This document shows, one piece after another, positions 1 to 5,564 of a stretch of DNA of 8,360 nt. Numbering within the stretch: position 1 is the stretch's first letter; each line of letters opens with the position of its first letter. This DNA is from JBGOTP01 sp041476545 (GTDB lineage: Bacteria > Acidobacteriota > Vicinamibacteria > Vicinamibacterales > CAVVIG01), in assembly GCA_041476545.1 (NCBI GenBank), contig JBGOTP010000235.1, forward strand, positions 1 to 8,360. The letters run 5' to 3'. The notes beneath the pieces are model-generated. The model was not told the origin of the DNA and ran no database searches. It worked only from the letters and a program-made list of their open reading frames with translations. The translations under genes and the position numbers were made by a program.

Positions 1-113
1 GGCGCCTGGGCGAGCGAGGGCGACTCCTGCCAGCCGGCGATGGCGCACAGCACGACGGTCGATGCGAGCGCCACTCGGAACGCCGCGATATGTCTCCCAC
101 GAATCGTCTGCAT
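1..113 (-). CDS. Exported protein of unknown function, N-terminal fragment (cut by left edge)
   Basis: Only the first 37 codons lie inside the window. They start at ATG 113-111 and run off the left edge. The peptide begins MQTIRGRHIAAFRVALAS, continues with a hydrophobic stretch (TVVLCAIAGW), and reaches an 'SLAQA' motif around residues 33-37. That is a typical Sec signal peptide with a likely cleavage site near LAQ-A. A purine-rich GAGGGG lies about 7 bases upstream of the ATG and supports this start. The gene begins 24 bases after the stop of the cytochrome c-DUF1080 gene on the same strand, so it is probably the next gene of that operon. The mature part is not visible and no function can be given. 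Confidence 0.7.
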   Translation of the reverse strand, partial: MQTIRGRHIAAFRVALASTVVLCAIAGWQESPSLAQA

Positions 114-137
114 GGATGCGCCCCTCTTCACGGTTTG

Positions 138-1256
138 CTACTCGACCTTGATGCGGATGTTCCGCCAGTGAATCTCGGATCCCTCCGACTCGAAGGCAAT
201 GTGACCCGGTGCCTTGAACTCGTGTTCGGTAATGGTGTACAGGAGAACGCCGTTCAGCGACGATCGGACCTGCCCATCCTTCGAGACGATCTCGACGCTG
301 TTCCATTCGCCGAGCGCGCGCATCGCCCGCGCCGTTGCACCTGTCTCCTCGGTGAATTTGACCTTCGTGTCCATCGCGAAGGGAATCAACGGACGCCGGT
401 GATAGCCCTCGATTTGAATGCCCTTCGGCCACACCTGGTGCTCGGTGACGAACAGGAAGTACCCGCTGTTGCCGTAAAACACCACGCCGTCCTCGTCGGT
501 CCAGTCAGCCGGCGCGACGAAGCGATAGTCGAACCGCAGCGTGAAGTTCAGGTACTTCTTCTGCGTGTACATATAGCCCTGAATCTTGCCGGTATTGACC
601 ACAACGCCGTTCTCGACGCGAAACAGCGCCCCCGGCCCGGTCTTCCCGCATCCGATCGGCGCGGGACGGCAGTTGGGTCCAAGCAGAAAACCGAAGTTGG
701 TGAAGTCGCGTCCGTTGAAGACCGGTTCGAACCCCTGGTCGTTGCTTGGCGGGCCTGATGCGGCAGGCGTCAGCCGCATGCGCTTCATCGCCGCCACGTC
801 GTGCGTCAATTCCGTATCGCCCGGCGGCAGGCCGTTCTCCTGTAGCAGGAACGCGACGATGTCGGTTTTCGTGTCGAGGCCGACGGTGTCGGCGCCGAAC
901 GCTGGCATCGATTCGCGAATGCGATTGAACAGGTAGTAGACGCTCGGGTAGTCGGGATGCCCCTCGAACACCCGCTTCAGGTAGTTGCCGCCCAGTCCCA
1001 TCACCGCCCGCGTCGACCCGACTCTGATGCCGCGGCCCGACTCGATCTGGGCCGGAACCGTTGTGCTGTCAACGGTATGACACAGCGCACAGTACTTGTT
1101 GAACGCGGTCCGGCCGCGCGTGGCTTGCTGCGCGGTATAGAAGCGGGACGACGTCTGCGCTGCCTGCGCCGGCGCTGCGGTCTGCGCTCGCTGGGTGCCG
1201 AGGATCGCTATCGAGATCGTGACGGCGGCCGTTGCCCAGATTCCTGCGGTTCTCAT
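138..1256 (-). CDS. Exported cytochrome c-DUF1080 fusion protein
   Basis: A 372-residue protein. Residues 1-32 form a signal peptide (basic start, hydrophobic AVTISIAILG, Ala-rich cleavage region). Residues about 40-145 are a single class I cytochrome c domain, with haem motif CALCH (C56, C59, H60) and a probable axial Met at M117 in ESMPAF. Residues about 176-372 match DUF1080 (3-keto-disaccharide hydrolase / LamG-like jelly roll). The family's opening 'GFEPVFNGRDF' is at 176-186, 'GEWNSVEI' at 316-323 and the closing 'EIHWRNIRIK' at 361-370. Family members bind or cleave sugar derivatives; the substrate here is unknown. An electron-transfer role for the haem is inferred. The start is uncertain: ATG 1262 lies two codons upstream and a GTG at 1298 would also extend the frame, but that GTG falls inside an inverted repeat, so 1256 or 1262 is preferred. 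None has a strong Shine-Dalgarno. C196 and C203 could form a disulfide. Confidence 0.88.
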   Translation of the reverse strand: MRTAGIWATAAVTISIAILGTQRAQTAAPAQAAQTSSRFYTAQQATRGRTAFNKYCALCHTVDSTTVPAQIESGRGIRVGSTRAVMGLGGNYLKRVFEGHPDYPSVYYLFNRIRESMPAFGADTVGLDTKTDIVAFLLQENGLPPGDTELTHDVAAMKRMRLTPAASGPPSNDQGFEPVFNGRDFTNFGFLLGPNCRPAPIGCGKTGPGALFRVENGVVVNTGKIQGYMYTQKKYLNFTLRFDYRFVAPADWTDEDGVVFYGNSGYFLFVTEHQVWPKGIQIEGYHRRPLIPFAMDTKVKFTEETGATARAMRALGEWNSVEIVSKDGQVRSSLNGVLLYTITEHEFKAPGHIAFESEGSEIHWRNIRIKVE

Positions 1257-1277
1257 GCTCATCTCATCAACAAGATC

Positions 1278-1348
1278 GCCACGAAGGCACGAAATCACGA
1301 AGAAGAAGTGTTGAGGGTTTAGCTTCGTGCTCTTCGTGTTTTCGTGGC
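1278..1348. repeat. Imperfect inverted repeat built of CACGAA units, between two operon genes
   Basis: The left arm (1278-1302) begins gccacgaaggcacgaa and the right arm (1323-1348) ends ttttcgtggc. The reverse complement of the right arm aligns to the left arm over about 25 bases with a few mismatches and one gap. The 20-base loop is A/G-rich. Each arm contains three tandem copies of CACGAA(G), so the element is both an inverted and a short direct repeat. It lies between the stop of the upstream 310-residue protein gene and the start of the cytochrome c-DUF1080 gene. Repeats of this 'cacgaag' type are, to my knowledge, dispersed in many acidobacterial, verrucomicrobial and planctomycete genomes. 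As RNA it could fold into a long hairpin that modulates expression within the operon. It lacks a clear T-tract, so a simple intrinsic terminator is not well supported. Confidence 0.75.
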
Positions 1349-1376
1349 TAATGGCATGGCATCTGTGAGATGGCTT

Positions 1377-2309
1377 CTAGCGAGTGACCGTGACGGTGAC
1401 GTCGTCGTAGTCAATCAGCCCGCCGTCGTGGGCGAGCGCCCGGAGGACGTAGACGCCCGGCTCGCTGAACGTCGCTCGCACGGTCCACGTGTTCCCTGGC
1501 GGAATCGGTGGCGTGCTCCAGCCGGCGGACCAGGGAGAATTGCCACCGTCCCTGTGATCCTCCCACACCTTCGTCTGCGGCGGGTCGAACTGGACCTTTC
1601 CCGCTCCCCGGTACGTGAACCATGAGAGACGCAGCCCCGTCGCCGAGTTCGGCACGAAGTGGCTCTGACCCACGAGCATGGCCGGCATCGACCGCGTGTT
1701 GGGCTTTCCATCGTCTGTCGCGACCGCGCTGAGCGTCACTGGTTCGCCGACTTTCGCGCTGCGTCGCTTTTCGCCCTGGACTTTCAGCTGCGGCGACTTG
1801 TTGCCCATCATGTCGGGCATGAAACCTGTCTGACCGCCGGCGCCGAAATTGGCCATCATGACGGTCTCGTCGACCGCATAGGCCGGCTTCAACGTTCCGT
1901 ACGCCTTTTCCGTCTCCCCGTTGCTCGTCAGCGTCCAGACGATCTCCTTCGCGCCGAAATTCGCTGGAACGCGCACCTTGAACACGAACTGGTTTCGCCG
2001 CGGGAAAAAATGCGTGGGCTGTCCCTGATCGGGGCCGCCTGGATCGAGTGTATTCCCCGGACCGACGGGCAGGTTGAATTCTTCCTCCCAGTTCCGGTTG
2101 TAGTAGCCAAACAGCAAGTCGAACGAGCCGTCGGCGTTCTTCCAGAACCCTTCATAGACGGGAGTGACGCTCTGACCGCGCGCGGGCGCCTGCGCGCGGA
2201 TCGGAGGGAGCCAGGTCGTTGCAGCCGCCAGCACCCCGATGACCGCGAGGCCCACAGGAATGCCGCGCCCAGGATGTTTCCTGGGCGCCGGGATTCTCAG
2301 ACTTGCCAT
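1377..2309 (-). CDS. Exported beta-rich protein of unknown function
   Basis: A 310-residue protein that I cannot assign to a characterised family. Residues 1-42 look like a signal peptide: a basic segment (RKHPGRG), a hydrophobic core (IPVGLAVIGVLAAATTWL), then a likely cleavage near IRAQA. Residues about 50-145 are beta-rich and aromatic (VYEGFWKNADGSFDLLFGYYNRN). Residues about 185-310 resemble an Ig/cadherin-like domain, with 'VGEPVTLSAVATDDGKP' near the start and 'GVYVLRALAHDGG...VTVTV' at the end, and many Asp and Gly. There are no cysteines and no obvious catalytic motif. The ATG at 2309 is chosen because it follows the stop of the copper monooxygenase-like gene after one base (TAG-C-ATG), with a GGGGGCAGG purine run just upstream; upstream in-frame starts would overlap that gene. 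This spacing suggests translational coupling, so the protein may be a partner or scaffold of that enzyme. That role is inference. Confidence 0.85.
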   Translation of the reverse strand: MASLRIPAPRKHPGRGIPVGLAVIGVLAAATTWLPPIRAQAPARGQSVTPVYEGFWKNADGSFDLLFGYYNRNWEEEFNLPVGPGNTLDPGGPDQGQPTHFFPRRNQFVFKVRVPANFGAKEIVWTLTSNGETEKAYGTLKPAYAVDETVMMANFGAGGQTGFMPDMMGNKSPQLKVQGEKRRSAKVGEPVTLSAVATDDGKPNTRSMPAMLVGQSHFVPNSATGLRLSWFTYRGAGKVQFDPPQTKVWEDHRDGGNSPWSAGWSTPPIPPGNTWTVRATFSEPGVYVLRALAHDGGLIDYDDVTVTVTR

Positions 2310-2310
2310 G

Positions 2311-3729
2311 CTATTGAACCTGCCCCCGCCCGGTGGCGGGCCCGCCCGGAAGCTGCTCGAAGCCGCACAGCGGGCATCCAAGAACCGTCTGCCCCTTGGC
2401 CAGATGCAGCTTTTCACGCCGCTTCGTTATCTCCTGCTGGAACTCCTTGTCGTTCAGGACGATCGTCGGGGCGATCAGAATGGCCATGTTGTCGATGGAC
2501 CGATGGCCCAGGCCTCCCCAGTTTCTGGGATCGATGACGTTCTTGTTGGCCGGCGTGGTATCGAAATACGCCGTGATGTGGAGGAGCGTGCCCTTCGGCA
2601 GGAGCGGCACGGCGTCGTCCGCGAACTTGTAGACGCGCACCCAGTTGTGATCGTATCCGGCGCAGCTCAGCGTCTCGGTCCGGCCACCCCAGATCGCGTC
2701 GAGACACATACGCACGCCGGCGGCGTGCATGTGCGGCTCGAAGGTCGTCAGCATCGTGTTGTCCTGCAGCGTGGCGTAGAGGTGCACTTCCTGGCCGGCC
2801 TTCATCGGCCGAAGGTCGAGCTCGCCGTTGCCGAACGTGAGTCCGCCGACGCGGAGCTCGGGCTTGTACCCCTTCGGATGGAACTTGTAGGCGACGCGCA
2901 GATGCGCGGTCGTGTCTTCCGCGTTGGCGTGCATGTGGATGGATGGGAACATGAGCTGCGAGCCCGCCGTCAGGAGGCGGCCCGCCTGTGGTTCGAAGAA
3001 CTCCGCGTTGCGTCCAACCTCGTGCGGGCTTCCAATCGGCGCGGACGGACGGCCGTTCGCATCGAGCATCGCGTGGATGGCGTGATGGAAGATGAACTTC
3101 CCGCCGCTTCCGCCGTGCACCGAGCTGACCTCCTTCATCTCCACCGCCGCGACGTACCGGTCTTCGGTCAGGCCGACGGGGACAGGCGCCAGCGCACCCC
3201 ACCAGTCCGGCGCGTGGGCCTTCATGGTGACGGGCGGGCTGTCGACGATCAGGTCGGGCACGCCGATCGCCCACTCGTTGGCGGCGGTAAACACGCGAAG
3301 CGGCGGCATGTCCGACGGGCTGCCGGCTGGCGCCCCGGCGTCCACCCATGCCGCAATCGTGGCGATTTCCTTCTCGCTCAGCGAAATGTCGTCCTTGTAC
3401 TCCTGGATGCCCACATGCTTGTCGATGAACCACGGCGGCATGACGCCCATCCGATTACCACGGCCCGTCCGATCCTTGATGCTTCTTGCCCAGGGCCGGA
3501 CCTCTTCGTAGGTGACGAGCGACATCGGTGCGACAGAGCTCGGGCGATGGCAGTTCTGACAGCTGCGCTGGAGAATCGGCGCGATGTCCCTGGTGAAGGT
3601 CGCCGCGTTCTGCGTCTGGCCGGCGATGGTGCGCGATGGCGTGGGCGCGACAAGCGCGACCAGGATCGCGAGCAGCACGGTCGCTATCGGCGTGGCTGGT
3701 CGCACGTGAGCGCTATGATGGCGTGTCAT
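2311..3729 (-). CDS. Exported cytochrome c / PHM-like copper type II monooxygenase
   Basis: A 472-residue protein. Residues 14-38 are a hydrophobic signal peptide. Residues about 42-135 are a cytochrome c domain with CQNCH (C57, C60, H61) and probable axial Met M97 in the MPPWF motif. Residues about 200-425 resemble the two-domain copper type II ascorbate-dependent monooxygenase fold (peptidylglycine hydroxylating monooxygenase, PHM; dopamine beta-monooxygenase). The first copper site would be H215, H216 ('FHHAIHAM') and H265 or H267 ('IHMHANA'); the second would be H333, H335 ('EPHMHAAG') and M415 ('IDNMAIL'). So all six expected ligands are visible. PHM residues that bind the peptide carboxylate (R240, N316, Y318 in rat) align by eye with E331, I417 and I419, so a peptidylglycine substrate is unlikely. 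The haem domain could deliver the electrons that ascorbate supplies in animals (inference). The C-terminal tail has an extra CPLC pair (C452, C455). ATG 3729 is preceded by AAGGGAG about 9 bases upstream, which favours it over longer starts. It is the first gene of the leftward operon. Confidence 0.85.
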   Translation of the reverse strand: MTRHHSAHVRPATPIATVLLAILVALVAPTPSRTIAGQTQNAATFTRDIAPILQRSCQNCHRPSSVAPMSLVTYEEVRPWARSIKDRTGRGNRMGVMPPWFIDKHVGIQEYKDDISLSEKEIATIAAWVDAGAPAGSPSDMPPLRVFTAANEWAIGVPDLIVDSPPVTMKAHAPDWWGALAPVPVGLTEDRYVAAVEMKEVSSVHGGSGGKFIFHHAIHAMLDANGRPSAPIGSPHEVGRNAEFFEPQAGRLLTAGSQLMFPSIHMHANAEDTTAHLRVAYKFHPKGYKPELRVGGLTFGNGELDLRPMKAGQEVHLYATLQDNTMLTTFEPHMHAAGVRMCLDAIWGGRTETLSCAGYDHNWVRVYKFADDAVPLLPKGTLLHITAYFDTTPANKNVIDPRNWGGLGHRSIDNMAILIAPTIVLNDKEFQQEITKRREKLHLAKGQTVLGCPLCGFEQLPGGPATGRGQVQ

Positions 3730-3814
3730 CGACGTGTCTCCCTTTCGCATCTGTTTGGGCCGAGGGCTCAGCGCTGCAGTCTGACAGCTGGTACGAGTGC
3801 TGAGCCGCCCCTCC

Positions 3815-3844
3815 ATAGGAGCACGGCGCTCCGAGCGATGTCAA
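3815..3844 (-). promoter_or_regulatory. Candidate promoter of the leftward operon
   Basis: On the minus strand a perfect TTGACA (3844-3839) is followed, after 18 bases, by TCCTAT (3820-3815), a poor -10 match. A short palindrome (GGAGC-acggc-GCTCC, 3818-3832) lies between and partly under the -10. The site is about 85-90 bases upstream of the monooxygenase start. It is the best -35-like sequence in the 205-base divergent region. I found no convincing promoter facing the propeller gene there. Because the -10 is weak, this is a tentative call. Confidence 0.28.
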
Positions 3845-3934
3845 TTTTCTTTCGTCGGACGTGTTACCGTAGGCGGCGGAATCGCCAACCGCCGAATCGC
3901 GGCTATCGCCGGGGGTTCGCCATGGTCCACATTC

Positions 3935-5053
3935 ATGAAACTCAACGAGCGCATGCGCAAAATGATGCGGGGGCGGGTGCTCGCCGTCGTTGCGGCGGTC
4001 GTGGCCGCGTGCGCGTACGTCTACGCGCAGCAGGCGCCGGGGCCGCCACCTCAGGCTCAGGTGACCTCCGGGATCCAAAAGCATCCTGGCGTCAACCAGA
4101 TCGCCAATCCCTATCGGCTGATAGAGAAGTGGCCTACGCTCCGGCCCAACATGCGCTGGGGAGCCGCCATCAGCATGATCCCCGACGGGACGGGTGGCAC
4201 GTGGATGTACTTTCGATCCGAGCCACCAATCGTGCACTTCAACGCGGCCGGGCAAATTACGCAGACCTTTGGCGACGGGATGTTCGTCTCGGCGCACGGC
4301 CTCTGCCGCGATCGCGACGGAAACTTCTGGGCCGGCGACAGCGGCCCCTTCACCGAAAGTCCCGCGACCGCGGGCAAGGGATTTCAAGTCCTCAAGTTCA
4401 GTCCTGCCGGCAAGCTCCTGATGACCCTGGGAAAGGCCGGTGTCTCCAAAGCGGGCCCGGACACGTTCGTTGGCCCGACCGCGTGCGCGATTGCCCCCAA
4501 CGGCGACATTGTCATCACGGACGGCCACTGGCCCCGGCCCGCTAGCGCCCAACAGGATGGCGACCGGGTCGTGAGATATACGAAAGAAGGGAAATTCGTC
4601 AGTGCGTTCGGCTCGTTCGGAACTGAACCGGGTCAGTTTGCCGGCCCACATGCGCTCGCCTTCGATTCGCAGGGTCGCCTCTTCGTGGCCGACCGATCGA
4701 ACAACCGGATTCAGATCTTCGACAAGGACATGAAGTACCTGGACAACTGGCGGCACTTCGGTCGTCCAAGCGGCATCGCCATTCTCAAGGACGACACGCT
4801 CGTCGTCGCGGACTCGGAATCGGGCGCGGCCATCGACGGCACGCTGCCGCCTGGTCGCATCGTGCGCAATCCCGGGTGGAAGCAAGGCATCCGGATCGGG
4901 AGCGCAAAGGACGGCTCGTTGAAATACTTCATCGACGGCACGAACCCCGAGGGCATGGCCGCCGACGATCAGGGGAACATCTTCGCGGGGCTGACGACGG
5001 GGTGCCAGGACAGTCCCTCTGGTGGATGCCTGCAGAAGTGGGTCAGGAAATAG
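3935..5053 (+). CDS. Exported NHL-repeat six-bladed beta-propeller, PAL-like
   Basis: A 372-residue protein. Residues 1-33 are a basic start plus signal peptide (VLAVVAAVVAACAYVYAQQ). The remainder is built of NHL-type propeller blades; the clearest is 'GPHALAFDSQGRLFVADR' at 237-254 followed by 'SNNRIQIFD'. Blade spacing and motifs resemble peptidyl-alpha-hydroxyglycine alpha-amidating lyase (PAL): 'HGLCRDRDGNFWAGD' (121-135) matches the PAL 'HGL..DTDGNYWVTD' segment, giving H121, and the blade above gives H239, two of PAL's three zinc histidines. By eye the third zinc His falls at E339 ('NPEGMA') and the catalytic Tyr at H198 ('TDGHW'), so lyase activity is uncertain. C357 and C365 may form a disulfide. 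ATG 3935 has no strong ribosome site; ATG 3953 or 3962 would shorten the basic end but keep the signal peptide. It diverges from the PHM-like gene and is followed after 29 bases by a small SnoaL-like gene. Confidence 0.83.
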   Translation: MKLNERMRKMMRGRVLAVVAAVVAACAYVYAQQAPGPPPQAQVTSGIQKHPGVNQIANPYRLIEKWPTLRPNMRWGAAISMIPDGTGGTWMYFRSEPPIVHFNAAGQITQTFGDGMFVSAHGLCRDRDGNFWAGDSGPFTESPATAGKGFQVLKFSPAGKLLMTLGKAGVSKAGPDTFVGPTACAIAPNGDIVITDGHWPRPASAQQDGDRVVRYTKEGKFVSAFGSFGTEPGQFAGPHALAFDSQGRLFVADRSNNRIQIFDKDMKYLDNWRHFGRPSGIAILKDDTLVVADSESGAAIDGTLPPGRIVRNPGWKQGIRIGSAKDGSLKYFIDGTNPEGMAADDQGNIFAGLTTGCQDSPSGGCLQKWVRK

Positions 5054-5082
5054 GCGTCGAAATTCCTGAACGGAGAAGGATC

Positions 5083-5541
5083 ATGAGAATTCACGCGTTT
5101 CTTGGAGCCGTGGTCGTCGCCGCCCAGGTCGGCGTGTCTGCCCAGACCAAGCCGCTGTCCGCCGCCGCGACTGCGGTCGCCGCCGTCGACAAGACGTGGG
5201 CGGAGTTCTATCAGTCGTGCAACGTCGATGGGATGAATCGGTTGATTGCCGACGACATGGTCTTCATCCACATCGGCGGCAATATGCAGACCAAGGCGCA
5301 GTTTGTCGACAGCGTCCGGCCGTGCAACATGGAACAGGTGCAAACAGAGGTGACGAGCGTTCGTCTGTACGGCAATTCGGCGGTCGTGATTGGAACGATG
5401 ACCTACAAGGTCAAGGGCATGGCGGCGCCAGGATCGATTGTCTACACGCGCGTATACGTGAAGGACGGCGGCGACAGGTGGTCTCTCGTGACGCACCAGT
5501 CGACAACCCCAACGGCCCCGACGGCCAGACCCGCGCGATAG
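5083..5541 (+). CDS. Exported SnoaL/DUF4440-like (NTF2-fold) protein
   Basis: A 152-residue protein. Residues 1-20 are a signal peptide (MRIHAFLGAVVVAAQVGVSA, cleavage likely before QT). Residues about 30-140 have the pattern of a DUF4440/SnoaL-like cone fold: an N-terminal helix ('VDKTWAEFYQSCNVDGMNRLIADDMVF' region), 'FIHIGGNMQTKAQFVDSV', then paired strands ('VTSVRLYGNSAVVIGTMTYKV', 'YTRVYVKDGGDRWSLVTHQ'). Such proteins may be small enzymes, ligand binders or accessory subunits; no catalytic residue can be fixed here. C46 and C81 are positioned to form a disulfide, in keeping with export. ATG 5083 is supported by GGAGAAGGA a few bases upstream; a longer frame upstream would run into the propeller gene. 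It lies 29 bases after that gene and is probably co-transcribed. Its stop is 23 bases from the stop of the convergent VOC gene. The last 12 residues are a low-complexity Thr/Pro/Ala tail. Confidence 0.82.
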   Translation: MRIHAFLGAVVVAAQVGVSAQTKPLSAAATAVAAVDKTWAEFYQSCNVDGMNRLIADDMVFIHIGGNMQTKAQFVDSVRPCNMEQVQTEVTSVRLYGNSAVVIGTMTYKVKGMAAPGSIVYTRVYVKDGGDRWSLVTHQSTTPTAPTARPAR

Positions 5542-5564
5542 GCGGGGCCTGGAGCCGGTTTCGT

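Noticed and set aside
90..758. A 222-codon plus-strand frame opposite the DUF1080 domain
   Set aside because: It has no ribosome site, no domain and a shadow-type composition; the minus strand encodes a recognisable domain throughout.
1254..1298. GTG 1298 as the start of the cytochrome c-DUF1080 gene
   Set aside because: It would place part of the left arm of the CACGAA inverted repeat in the coding region and add a charged segment before the signal peptide. ATG 1256 or 1262 gives a normal signal peptide.
2378..2395. A second haem-binding site in the C-terminal GCPLCG of the PHM-like protein
   Set aside because: The motif lacks the His that must follow CxxC for covalent haem attachment.
3860..3915. 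Repeated GGCGG/AATCGC words upstream of the propeller gene as operators
   Set aside because: The matches are 5-9 bases, GC-rich and irregularly spaced; they are within what this base composition gives by chance.
2239..4545. A 768-codon open frame on the plus strand
   Set aside because: It lies antisense to the PHM-like gene and then runs out of frame through the propeller gene. Its product is Arg/His/Gly-rich with no domain or signal, as expected for a shadow frame in GC-rich DNA.
3713..4885. A 390-codon open frame on the minus strand opposite the propeller gene
   Set aside because: The composition is Arg/Asp/Gly-rich and without recognisable motifs, whereas the plus strand has a signal peptide and clear NHL blades over the same bases.
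5542..5564. A bidirectional terminator between the convergent SnoaL-like and VOC genes
   Set aside because: The 23-base gap shows only a very short stem possibility and no T-tract on either strand, so I could not support a terminator.
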